A stretch of 64,000 nt of DNA from Cryobacterium cheniae (lineage in GTDB: Bacteria; Actinomycetota; Actinomycetes; Actinomycetales; Microbacteriaceae). Of this stretch, positions 43,214 through 51,496 are shown one piece after another; position 1 is the first letter of the stretch, and every line of letters starts with the position of its first letter. A program made the translations under genes and the position numbers. The notes beneath the pieces were generated by a model that saw only the letters and a list, made by a program, of their open reading frames with translations, did no database searches and had not been told where the DNA came from. The stretch covers positions 43,301 through 107,300 of the forward strand of contig NZ_SOGN01000048.1 in assembly GCF_004403395.1 (NCBI RefSeq), given 5' to 3'.

Positions 43214-44274
43214 GACGCGGTGCCTCCCTGTAGGCCGGCGGCGAAGAAGCCGAGCGGGACGATGGCGGCCCCGGCCCGGGCGAGTGCCCCGGCAAGTCGC
43301 TCGGTGGGTTCTCCACTGTAGCTAAAGGCCAGGCCGACGTCTCCGCCGCCGGCCCCGCTGGTCTTGAAGACTCCGCCCTCGCTCCGGGCGAGGTCGTGCA
43401 GTTCGCGGTGCCGCTCGCTCACGATGCCGGCCTGGGCATGGTCATCCAGTTCGGTCAGGGCCGTGAAGTAGTCGGAGGCCAGGTGCAGGAAGTCGGCCGG
43501 GCTGGTCAGGGCAGACTCGGCCTGTTCGGCGAGGCGCTTCAGCCGGTCGAGGTCGAGCCGGTGCTGGGCGGGGTTCTCGGCGGCGTAGTCGGCCACGCGG
43601 CCCACCAGGCGGGTGGTCAGCGAGCCCTCACCCGTGACGACGGCCGAGATGCGGAGTTCCTCGGGCCAGTGGAGCGGCACGGGATCGATGCCCGGGGTAT
43701 ACCGGATAAGCCCGCCGTGCACGCTGGCGGCCACGTCGCCTCCGCTGCCGGCGCCGTTCTGCGCGCTCCGGTGGGCGGCGTGGGCCAGGCGGAACAGCCG
43801 GCCCTGATCGAGGGGCAGGTGCAGTGACTGGGCGAGGGCGGCGGTCAGGGCGGCAGCGGTCGCGGCGCTGGAGCCGAGGCCCAGCTTGTGGCCGCCCCGG
43901 GACAGCGCGCTGCTGTCGATGGAGATCGCGAGCGGGGTGGAAGTGCGGGGGGACCGGGTCAGTGGCGGGGACTGTGCCCGCAGCGCCGCGGCCTGCACGG
44001 CGGCACGCACCTCGTCGAAGACGCGGAGGTGGGCGCGCTGCTGGTCGGTCAGGCCGGCCGGGAGGGCGCCATCCGTGCCGAGCGCCAGGTTCCGGATGCC
44101 CAGATTGGGCGCGCTGACTTGCCAGAATCCCGTGGGGGACTCGTCGATTGTCACCTCCACCCGCCGGTCGACGGCGGCCAGCAGCGCCGGTGCGCCCTCG
44201 AGCACGGCATACTCGCCCAGCAGGAAAAGCTTGCCGGGCGCGGACGCCCGGATCGTCGGCATCGCCATGCTCAT
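43210..44274 (-). CDS. mvaK2: Phosphomevalonate kinase
   Basis: A 354-residue GHMP kinase phosphorylating 5-phosphomevalonate. The N-terminal APGKLFLLGEYAVLEG, the ATP motif KLGLGSSAATAAALTAAL and the C-terminal KTSGAGGGDVGLAFS are the three GHMP motifs. Its neighbours (mvaD four bases overlapping upstream, the HMGR-kinase fusion overlapping downstream) define it within the mevalonate operon. Other GHMP kinases are possible by motif alone, but the gap in the pathway fits only this step. Confidence 0.9.
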   Translation of the reverse strand: MSMAMPTIRASAPGKLFLLGEYAVLEGAPALLAAVDRRVEVTIDESPTGFWQVSAPNLGIRNLALGTDGALPAGLTDQQRAHLRVFDEVRAAVQAAALRAQSPPLTRSPRTSTPLAISIDSSALSRGGHKLGLGSSAATAAALTAALAQSLHLPLDQGRLFRLAHAAHRSAQNGAGSGGDVAASVHGGLIRYTPGIDPVPLHWPEELRISAVVTGEGSLTTRLVGRVADYAAENPAQHRLDLDRLKRLAEQAESALTSPADFLHLASDYFTALTELDDHAQAGIVSERHRELHDLARSEGGVFKTSGAGGGDVGLAFSYSGEPTERLAGALARAGAAIVPLGFFAAGLQGGTAS

Positions 44275-45281
44275 TCCAGCCGGTGGGCGGCCGGGCCGAG
44301 CCCGCTGATTCGCGCCTCGTGCACCCCGGGCACGAGCGCCATCGCCCGCTGCACCGTAGCGGCGTCGCCCGGCAGGCAGAGCACCTTGACCTGCGGACCG
44401 GCGTCGATGGTGAAGTAGGCCGGCACGCCCCGGGCGCGCAAGGCCTGCACGGCGTGCATCGCGGCGACGGTGGCGGCGTTCCAGTAGATCAGGGCCGGCC
44501 GGGTCGTGAGCATCAAAGAGTGCAGTTTGAGGCAGTTGTACTCGGAGAGCTCCCCGAGCCGCGCGAAATCCCGGTCACGGATGGCGGCGCGCATGTCCGC
44601 GAGGTCGTCGTCGGCCGAGTCGAGCCAGGCCCCATAGAACGGAGAGGTGGCCTTGCTTTCGTTCATGCCGACGGTGGAATTTATCGATTTCTCGCCGTGC
44701 TCGGTGATCGCCACGACGACCGCCAGGGGCCAGGCGCCGCGATCGAGCAACTCCTCCGCATAGGCGTCCGATCCGTCGACGGCTGTGCCGGCGTGCATCT
44801 CGGCGAAACCGCCGAAGATCGAACGGGCGGCTGAGCCGGAGCCGTGCCGAGCCAGGATCGACAGCTCCCGGCCGTTCAGGGCGAGGCCGGCGGCGCCGGC
44901 CGCGGCCACCGCGAGGGCGGCGAAGCCGGAGGCCGACGAGGCGAGTCCGGCACCCGTCGGAAAGTTGTTCGTCGACGTCACGATGGCGTTCAGCCCGGCA
45001 GCCGGAAGACCCATGCTGGCGGCATGCCCACGTACCAGGTCGAGAACGTGGCTGATACGGGTGACCGGATTGCGGCATCCGGCCAGCCAGAATTCGTCGG
45101 CGACCAGGCCGGACAGGAACGTGACGCGTGTGTCGGTGTAGAGAGCGTCGAGCGTCACCGAGATGGAGCCGACCGCGGGCGTGTTCAGTGCGGCGTCTCG
45201 TTTGCCCCAGTATTTGACGAGGGCGATGTTGCTGTGCGCGCGGGCCATGGCGGTGGCGCCACCATCGATGGTCTGGTCCAC
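44271..45281 (-). CDS. mvaD: Diphosphomevalonate decarboxylase
   Basis: A 336-residue GHMP-family enzyme giving isopentenyl diphosphate. Diagnostic are AHSNIALVKYWGKRD, TSTNNFPTGAGLASSASGFAALA, RHGSGSAARSIFGGFAE and the INSTVGMNESKATSPFY active-site region. GTG 45281 is chosen because GGAG lies seven bases upstream; ATG 45248 (MARAHSNIAL) is an alternative that removes 11 residues. It is the first gene of the mvaD-mvaK2-mvaA/K1 operon and is divergent from mvaS across 188 bases. Confidence 0.93.
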   Translation of the reverse strand: MDQTIDGGATAMARAHSNIALVKYWGKRDAALNTPAVGSISVTLDALYTDTRVTFLSGLVADEFWLAGCRNPVTRISHVLDLVRGHAASMGLPAAGLNAIVTSTNNFPTGAGLASSASGFAALAVAAAGAAGLALNGRELSILARHGSGSAARSIFGGFAEMHAGTAVDGSDAYAEELLDRGAWPLAVVVAITEHGEKSINSTVGMNESKATSPFYGAWLDSADDDLADMRAAIRDRDFARLGELSEYNCLKLHSLMLTTRPALIYWNAATVAAMHAVQALRARGVPAYFTIDAGPQVKVLCLPGDAATVQRAMALVPGVHEARISGLGPAAHRLE

Positions 45282-45469
45282 AGTGGTGCTCCGATCGGTT
45301 CCCTCGATTTTAGTCGTTCCGCGGGGCGCCGCACCTCTCGGCTCGCCTGGGTCCCGCCTTCCGATTTGCTCCTGGTCACCACTTTCCCAAACCGATCCGA
45401 TGATAATGGAGTGGTGCGTTTGAGACCCGATGTGGGTGAACAACCACGCCGAACCTGAAGTGGGAACTG

Positions 45470-46951
45470 TTGACGCCTGGAATTAGTGGATTCTCCCTGT
45501 TCGTGCCGCCCTACCGGGTGCAGCTCGAGGACTGGTGCGCCTGGAACGACCAGCCGTGGGGCAAGGTCAAAAACGTCGTCGGTCGCAGCTTCCGCATGCG
45601 CGGTCCGGGCCAGAGCGTGTACACGCTTGCGGCGAACGCGGTGTGGCGCTTGATCCGCGACTATGACATCGACCCCGGTCAGGTCGGCCTCCTGGCTCTC
45701 GGCACCGAGTCCAGCAGCGACAACTCGGCCGGCGCGGTCATCGTCAAGGGAATGGTCAACGACGCCCTCAGCGCCCACAACATGCCGCTGCTCGCGCGCG
45801 ACTGCGAGGTGCCCGAATTCAAACAGGCCTGCCTCGCCGGCGTCTACGGCATCAAGTCCGCCCTGCGCTACCTGGCGACGGATGGCGTGGGCCGCCAGGC
45901 GATCGTCGTCTCCGCCGACATCGCCGAGTACGCCCGCGGCGGGAGCGGCGAGCCCACCCAGGGTGCCGGCGCCGTCGCCGTTCTCCTGGAGAGCGAGGCC
46001 CGGTTGCTGGAGGTCAATCTGGCCGGCTCCGGCAGCGACTCCGACTACCGGGTGGCGGATTTCCGCAAGCCGTTCGCGCGCTTCCGCGGGCAGCCGCCTC
46101 GCGACGACGGGCAGATGCAGGACCTGCCCGTGTTCAACGGCCGGTACTCGACCAGCTGCTACATCGACGCCACCCACCACGCGATGACGGCCATGCTGGG
46201 CAAGCGCCCCGGCAATGCCCTCGACTACTTCGACGAGGTCGACCGGGTGTTCATGCACCGCCCGTACCACCAGATGCCGGCGACCGGCTGGGTGATGGCC
46301 TACCTGTTCACCCTCGCGGCCGACGAGGAATCGGGACGGGACCAGCTGCGTGCTCACTGCGCGGATGCCGGAATCGACGCCGACCTCCTGCTCGCCGAGC
46401 TGATCGCACCATCGCCGTTCCACGGCAACGGGGCCGACATCGGCGAGATCACCGGCGACGTCTTCCCGTTGTCCCGCCGCCTTCGCCAGCACCTGCGCAG
46501 CACCGAGCTGTGGAACACCCTGGTCAGCGAGAAGCTCGGCCTCGGCTCCGACGCCATGCGCGACCTGGGCAACCTCTACACGGCGGCCCTGCCGGCGTGG
46601 CTCGCATCCGGTCTGAAGCACGCGCTGGCGGCGGGCCTCGAGCTCGCCGGGCAGGAATGGCTGGCGCTCGGTTACGGCAGCGGCGACGCCGCCGAGGCCC
46701 TTCCGATGCGGGTCACCGCGGGCTGGCAGACCGCCGCCGCCCTGATCAACTTCGAGACCGCGCTACAGGAACCCGTCGACCTGACCGAGGCGCAGTACAT
46801 CGCGCTGCACGAGGGACGCCCGGGCGACCTCGTGCCGGCCCCGGCCGACGACCAGTTCGTCGTCGACCATCTCGGAACGTCGAACGGGCCGGAGTTCTAC
46901 GACCAGGGCATCGAGTACTACCGCTACGTCCCGCCGGTCACGGAGGCCTGA
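45470..46951 (+). CDS. mvaS: Hydroxymethylglutaryl-CoA synthase family protein
   Basis: A 493-residue thiolase-fold enzyme condensing acetyl-CoA with acetoacetyl-CoA. The catalytic cysteine should be C121 in EFKQACLAGVYGIKSAL, the general acid E80 in LGTESSSDNSAGAV, and the histidine lies in VFMHRPYHQMP (H263/H267). SCYIDATHHAM also fits the family. It is longer than the usual 390-420 residue bacterial MvaS because of a C-terminal region of about 70 residues. The TTG start at 45470 is tentative, with a weak GGGA site. It is divergent from the other mevalonate genes and completes the pathway. Confidence 0.85.
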   Translation: MTPGISGFSLFVPPYRVQLEDWCAWNDQPWGKVKNVVGRSFRMRGPGQSVYTLAANAVWRLIRDYDIDPGQVGLLALGTESSSDNSAGAVIVKGMVNDALSAHNMPLLARDCEVPEFKQACLAGVYGIKSALRYLATDGVGRQAIVVSADIAEYARGGSGEPTQGAGAVAVLLESEARLLEVNLAGSGSDSDYRVADFRKPFARFRGQPPRDDGQMQDLPVFNGRYSTSCYIDATHHAMTAMLGKRPGNALDYFDEVDRVFMHRPYHQMPATGWVMAYLFTLAADEESGRDQLRAHCADAGIDADLLLAELIAPSPFHGNGADIGEITGDVFPLSRRLRQHLRSTELWNTLVSEKLGLGSDAMRDLGNLYTAALPAWLASGLKHALAAGLELAGQEWLALGYGSGDAAEALPMRVTAGWQTAAALINFETALQEPVDLTEAQYIALHEGRPGDLVPAPADDQFVVDHLGTSNGPEFYDQGIEYYRYVPPVTEA

Positions 46952-46960
46952 GGCAACGAG

Positions 46961-46993
46961 AAACGGCCCGGACTGTGAAGTCCGGGCCGTTTT
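46961..46993. terminator. Bidirectional terminator between mvaS and the LARTG protein gene
   Basis: A perfect 14-bp stem (AAACGGCCCGGACT and its complement) with a GTGA loop, then T. The A-T base pairs at the foot give a short T run on both strands, so it can serve mvaS and the convergent surface-protein gene. Confidence 0.85.
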
Positions 46994-47003
46994 GCTCACT
47001 GGG

Positions 47004-47792
47004 TCAGGCGCGTCGGCGACGGATGGTCAGGGCCGCGCCTGCGAGCATCATGGCCGCGGCCATGACCGATGCGAGAGTGGTCCACGAGGCCACTCCGGTG
47101 CGGGCAAGCACCTGGCTCTTGGCGACGGGTGCCGCTTTGACCTGTTCCGTTGCGACGGGTGCCGTTGCGACGGGTGCCGTTGCGACGGGTGCGGCTGCCG
47201 CCGGCACCGCTGCGACGGGAACTGCTGCGACGGGAACTGCGACAGGCGGTACGACGACCGGTTCGACTGGGGGAACGATGACGGGCGGTTCGACTGGGGG
47301 AACGATGACGGGCGGTTCGACTGGGGGAACGATGACGGGCGGTTCGACTGGGGGAACGATGACGGGCGGTTTGACTGGGGGAACGATGACGGGCGGTTCG
47401 ACCGGGACGACCACGACGGGCGGTTTGACTGGGGGAACGATGACGGGCGGTTCGACCGGGACGACCACGACGGGCGGTTCAACGGGGGGAACGACGACGG
47501 GGGGAACGACGACGGGGGGCTCGACGACGACGGGCGGTTCGACCGGCGGCGTAACCACGGTCGCGTCCGGGCAGCCGCCGGCGGGCGCGGGGATCAGGTC
47601 GTCTTCGTGGCCCAGGTGCCCGGCGTACTTCACCGAGTCAGCGTCCACAATGATCGTGACGAACGGGTTTGTTGCGCTGCCGGTGGCGTGGCAGATGGTG
47701 ACGGGCGTATGCCCCTGGGTCGCAAAAGCGGGAGTCACCCCGGTCAGGGTCAGCGCGCCCGCGGCGAGCAGGCCTATGAGTACCTTATTCAA
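47004..47792 (-). CDS. Secreted wall-anchored protein with Pro-Val repeats and LARTG sorting signal
   Basis: A 262-residue surface protein. A signal peptide (1 to about 25, cut near AFA-TQ) is followed by a small domain of about 50 residues with two cysteines (TICHATGSATNPF, GGCPDA), then about 110 residues of PPVEPPVIV-type nonapeptides that would span the wall, Ala/Val-rich repeats (PVATA), and a sorting signal: LARTG at 229-233, a hydrophobic helix and RRRRA. LAxTG is the class E sortase motif, so the sortase at 28959 is its probable anchor enzyme. TTG 47792 has GGAGA eight bases upstream. The biological role is unknown. Confidence 0.88.
   Translation of the reverse strand: MNKVLIGLLAAGALTLTGVTPAFATQGHTPVTICHATGSATNPFVTIIVDADSVKYAGHLGHEDDLIPAPAGGCPDATVVTPPVEPPVVVEPPVVVPPVVVPPVEPPVVVVPVEPPVIVPPVKPPVVVVPVEPPVIVPPVKPPVIVPPVEPPVIVPPVEPPVIVPPVEPPVIVPPVEPVVVPPVAVPVAAVPVAAVPAAAAPVATAPVATAPVATEQVKAAPVAKSQVLARTGVASWTTLASVMAAAMMLAGAALTIRRRRA
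47260..47475. repeat. 27-bp coding tandem repeat (8 units)
   Basis: Eight 27-bp units starting GGTTCGACTGGGGGAACGAT, several identical at the base level, each encoding one PPV[EK]PPV[IV]V nonapeptide in the surface-protein gene. Degenerate shorter copies continue to about 47550. Confidence 0.9.
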
Positions 47793-48149
47793 TTTTTTTT
47801 CTCCAGTCGTCTAACATTTCGGGCTGTACACGCCGGTGGGGTAAGTCACCGGGGCTGGTGAACGGTCCGCGTGTGGGTTCGCATGACCGTTTCGTGTAGG
47901 CATCGAATCGAACTCCTCGCAGAGCCGAGGAGGGGTATTCGATTAATGCCTGTCCCCCATTATGCGGACACGGAAACCACGGATCGCCCGATGCCGCTTA
48001 CCCCAGATGTGGGCACATGAGGCCCTAAAACGGGGTACACGCGGACCCGGTCGCCCGTTCGCGCCCTGGACGAGGCGCGGCGTTGACCGGGGCAAATCCG
48101 CTCCGCCCCGCTCTTCTCAAGCACCATCGGGCGGGAGTAGGGTCGGGCC
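47793..48149. other. Spacer upstream of the divergent surface-protein and esterase genes
   Basis: About 357 bases without a gene. It should hold both promoters; no clear -35/-10 pair, operator or RNA was recognised. Confidence 0.5.
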
Positions 48150-48941
48150 ATGAAACCACGCATCCGCTTCATGTCCTGCGTCGTCGCCGTAGTCCTTTCC
48201 GCCTCGGGGGTTGCCGTCGGCGCCCTGCCCGCCGGCGCCCTGCCCGCCTCCCCGACGAACAAGTACGTCGCCCTGGGCGATTCCTACGCCGCCGGCCAGG
48301 GCGGCGGAGACTACCTGAACGACTGCCTGCAGAGCCCGAGCGGCTACCCAGCCCTCCTCGATGCCGTGAAGGGCACGAACCTGCTTCGGAACGCCAGTTG
48401 CAGTCTGGCCACGACCGATGACGTCACCGACACACAACTGTCCGCCCTGAACCGTGGAACAACCCTGGTGACACTGACCGTGGGCGGCAACGACCTGAAC
48501 GTTGCCGGGATCGCGGCCGTCTGCCTTTCACCCGACCTGGCCGCCTGTCAGCAGGCCATCAGTGATGCCACCTTCTTCGTGTTCTCAGGCCAGCTGAGCG
48601 CTTCACTGGTCGACACCTACACGAAGATCGACGCGGCGGCTCCTCGGGCCCACACGATCGTCACCGGCTACCCGTACCTGTTTGAACCGTCGGCGATAGA
48701 CCCGCGGATCACACAGCTCAACATGGCGACAACACTGCTGAACCAGGCTATTCAGGGCGCCGTGGTCCAGGCTCAGCTCGCGGGCGCGAGCATCGAGTAC
48801 GTCGACGTTTCCGGGGCCTTCTCCGGCCACGGGATCGGCAGCCTGGACCCCTGGATCTACATGCCCCCCGTGCCGGATGCCTTCCACCCCACCCCCGCCG
48901 GCTACGAGGCTTACGCGACGGCCATCCAGGCCGCGCTCTAG
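48150..48941 (+). CDS. Secreted SGNH/GDSL-family esterase
   Basis: A 263-residue extracellular hydrolase. A signal peptide covers about residues 1-33 (cut near ALPA-SPT). The four SGNH blocks are present: ALGDSYAAGQGGG with the nucleophile serine, the block II glycine, VGGNDLN in block III, and DAFHPTPAGYEAYA with the Asp/His pair. Cysteines at CLQS/SCSL and CLSP/AACQQ suggest disulfides, as in Streptomyces lipases of this type. The substrate is probably a short-chain ester or lipid. Confidence 0.93.
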   Translation: MKPRIRFMSCVVAVVLSASGVAVGALPAGALPASPTNKYVALGDSYAAGQGGGDYLNDCLQSPSGYPALLDAVKGTNLLRNASCSLATTDDVTDTQLSALNRGTTLVTLTVGGNDLNVAGIAAVCLSPDLAACQQAISDATFFVFSGQLSASLVDTYTKIDAAAPRAHTIVTGYPYLFEPSAIDPRITQLNMATTLLNQAIQGAVVQAQLAGASIEYVDVSGAFSGHGIGSLDPWIYMPPVPDAFHPTPAGYEAYATAIQAAL

Positions 48942-48988
48942 CTCCTCAGCAACCCGCGCAACCGCTCACCCCGCCGAGGTTCCTGGGA

Positions 48989-51496
48989 CTAGTCGTTCGG
49001 CTCCAGGAACTCGGCGCTGTGGGCGATCGTCGGGATCGACGACGTGATGACGGTGCCGTCGGCCCGTCGCCCGCCCTCGACCAGCGTCCGCGAGGGTGAG
49101 CCGGAGTCGCGCGGGCCCTGGTGGGCCAGCGGAACCGTGACGGGCAGGCCCATCCGCACGATGACGGAGACGCCGCGCACGGCCAGCATGACGTCGACGC
49201 CCTCTTCGACCGTGAGGTTGACCTCGGTCTGGCGCACGTCCACGCGCAGCCGGGTTCCCCGAAGCGTGATGCGGAAGGTCAGCGCCTCCCAGGTCTCGGG
49301 CAGGCGCGGGTCGAGGGTGATTTTTCCGCCGTGGTCGCGCATACCGCCGAAGCCGTAGACGAGCGCGCTCCAGACACCGCCGGCGGATGCCACGTGCACG
49401 CCGTCCGCTGCGTTGTGGTGCAGATCGGCGAGGTCGACGAACAGACCCGACGTGAAGTACTTGAGCGCGAGCTCGTGGTAGCCCACCTCGGCCGCGATGA
49501 TCGACTGCACGACGTCGGACAGCGTCGAGTCACCCGTGGTGATCGGGTCGTAGTAGTCGAAGTCGGCGCGTTTCTGCTCCGCCGTGAACTCGTCGCCCTG
49601 CAGCAGGAGGGCGAGCACGACATCCGCCTGCTTGAGCACCTGGAAGCGGTAGATCACGAGGGGGTGGTAGTGCAACAGCAGCGGGCGGTTGGCCGGCGGG
49701 GTCTGCGAGAGGTCCCAGCGTTCCTTTTCGAGGAACTGCGCGTCCTGCGGGTGGATGCCCAGGGTCTCGTCGAAGGGGATGTGCATCGCTTCCGCGGCGA
49801 ACGACCACTCGATGATCTCGGCCTCGTCGAGTCCGAGGCGGGCGACCATGAAGTCGTAGGACGCGATGTCGACCTCGCGCAGCCGCCGCACTCCCTTGAC
49901 CGCGGCCCGCAGGTTCGAGCGGGCCATGATGTTCGTGTACAGGTTGTCGTTGACGACCGTCGTGTACTCGTCGGGCCCGGTGACGCCGTGGATGTGGAAG
50001 ACGTCGTTGCCGTTGCCGCGCCAGAAGCCGAGGTCCGCCCACATGCGAGCCGTCTCCACCAGGATGTCGATGGCCTCGCGGGAGAGGAAGTCCTCGTCGC
50101 CGGTGGCCGACACGTACTGGCTGAGCGCATAAGAGATGTCAGCGTCGATGTGGTACTGCGCGGTGCCGGCGGCGTAGTACGCCGACGACTCCAGGCCGTT
50201 GATTGTGCGCCACGGGAACAGTGCACCGAGCTGGTTCAGCTCGGTGGCCCGGGCCCGGGCGTGATCGAGCATTGCATGCCGGAACCGCAGCGCGTTGCGT
50301 GCCGCGTTCGGCGACGTGTAGGTCAGGAACGGGAGCACGTAGACTTCCGTGTCCCAGAAGTAGTGGCCGCCGTAGCCGGAACCGGACACGCCCTTCGCGG
50401 ACACACCCTGACCGTCGGCCCGCATGGAGGCCTGCGCGAGCTGGAAGAAGTTCCACCGGGTGGCCTGCTGGAGGGCGGGCTGGCCGACGATTTCGACATC
50501 CGTACGCGCCCAGAAGGCGGTGAGCCAGTCGCGCTGCTCGGCGACGTAGTGCTCGGTCCCGGCCTCGACGGCGCGGTCGAGCGTGCGGTCGCACCGGTCG
50601 GCGAGCTCGTGCGTGGGCACGCCGGTGGAGGTGTGGTAGCTCAGGGTCTTGGTCAGCCGGATGGACTGGCCCTGCTTGGCCTTGATGCGGTAGACGTGCT
50701 TGGCGATGTCGTCGCCGATGTGCGAGGCCTCGTCGTACTCGTTGATCGTCTCGAGCTGGTGGTCGGCCGCGCAGGCGATGGTCATACCCGAGTTCGTGCA
50801 GCGGAAGCCGAGGATGTAGCGGCCGTCGGCTGCCCGCTTGAAGCGGGGGCGTAGCACCCGGTCGGTGAACGACTCCGCTTTGCGCGGGTCGAAATCCTTG
50901 CCGTTGGTGGGCTTGGGGGCGTCGTACTCGCCGATGCCGTCCTGGCGGTTGAGGATCTGGCTGGAGATGACGACCGACGCGTCGGCGTCGAGCATGGTCA
51001 CCTCGTACTCGATGATCGCGAGGTGGCGTTCGGTGAACGACACCAGGCGGCGCGACTGGATCAACACGCGCTTGCCCGAGGGCGTGCGCCATTCGAGGGA
51101 CCGGGAGAGGATGCCGCCGGCGAAGTCGAGGCGGCGCTCGTAGCTGAGCAGGTCCGCGAGGGTCAGGACGAGCGGCTCGTCGTCCACGTAGATGCGGATG
51201 ATCTTGGCGTCCGGCGCGTTGACGATCGTCTGCCCGACGCGCGCGAAGCCGAAGGCCTCTTCCGCGTGCCGGATCGGCCAGGTCTCGTGGAACCCATTGA
51301 TGAAGGTGCCGTGGGCGTGGCCGTCCCGGCCCTCGTCCACGTTGCCGCGCAGGCCGAGGTAGCCATTGCCGACGGCGAACAGCGTCTCGGTGCGACCCAT
51401 GTCGTCGCCGGAGAAATCCTTCTCGACCAGGGCCCACTCGTCGATCGGGAACCGGTTGCGGTCGAGGGGGTCGGTTGTGTCGGTGTTCCGGTTCAT
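48989..51496 (-). CDS. Glycoside hydrolase family 65 protein (disaccharide phosphorylase)
   Basis: An 835-residue protein of the maltose/trehalose/kojibiose phosphorylase family, which splits an alpha-glucoside with phosphate to give beta-glucose 1-phosphate. The N-terminal domain begins with TLFAVGNGYLGLRGN; the general acid is E510 in VTGPDEYTTVVNDN; GYGGHYFWDTEVYVLPF and HYHPLVIYRFQVLKQADV are typical substrate/phosphate-site segments. The ATG overlaps the pgmB stop by four bases, so the phosphorylase and mutase are co-translated. The exact disaccharide is undetermined. Confidence 0.92.
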   Translation of the reverse strand: MNRNTDTTDPLDRNRFPIDEWALVEKDFSGDDMGRTETLFAVGNGYLGLRGNVDEGRDGHAHGTFINGFHETWPIRHAEEAFGFARVGQTIVNAPDAKIIRIYVDDEPLVLTLADLLSYERRLDFAGGILSRSLEWRTPSGKRVLIQSRRLVSFTERHLAIIEYEVTMLDADASVVISSQILNRQDGIGEYDAPKPTNGKDFDPRKAESFTDRVLRPRFKRAADGRYILGFRCTNSGMTIACAADHQLETINEYDEASHIGDDIAKHVYRIKAKQGQSIRLTKTLSYHTSTGVPTHELADRCDRTLDRAVEAGTEHYVAEQRDWLTAFWARTDVEIVGQPALQQATRWNFFQLAQASMRADGQGVSAKGVSGSGYGGHYFWDTEVYVLPFLTYTSPNAARNALRFRHAMLDHARARATELNQLGALFPWRTINGLESSAYYAAGTAQYHIDADISYALSQYVSATGDEDFLSREAIDILVETARMWADLGFWRGNGNDVFHIHGVTGPDEYTTVVNDNLYTNIMARSNLRAAVKGVRRLREVDIASYDFMVARLGLDEAEIIEWSFAAEAMHIPFDETLGIHPQDAQFLEKERWDLSQTPPANRPLLLHYHPLVIYRFQVLKQADVVLALLLQGDEFTAEQKRADFDYYDPITTGDSTLSDVVQSIIAAEVGYHELALKYFTSGLFVDLADLHHNAADGVHVASAGGVWSALVYGFGGMRDHGGKITLDPRLPETWEALTFRITLRGTRLRVDVRQTEVNLTVEEGVDVMLAVRGVSVIVRMGLPVTVPLAHQGPRDSGSPSRTLVEGGRRADGTVITSSIPTIAHSAEFLEPND

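Noticed and set aside
40751-43321. An 856-codon plus-strand frame over the HMG-CoA reductase/mevalonate kinase gene
   Set aside because: The minus-strand frame has full catalytic motifs of both enzymes; the plus frame has none.
46510-47814. A Gly/Thr repeat protein (TGGSTGGTM type) on the plus strand
   Set aside because: It is the antisense reading of the Pro-Val repeats; the minus-strand frame has a signal peptide, LARTG anchor and ribosome site.
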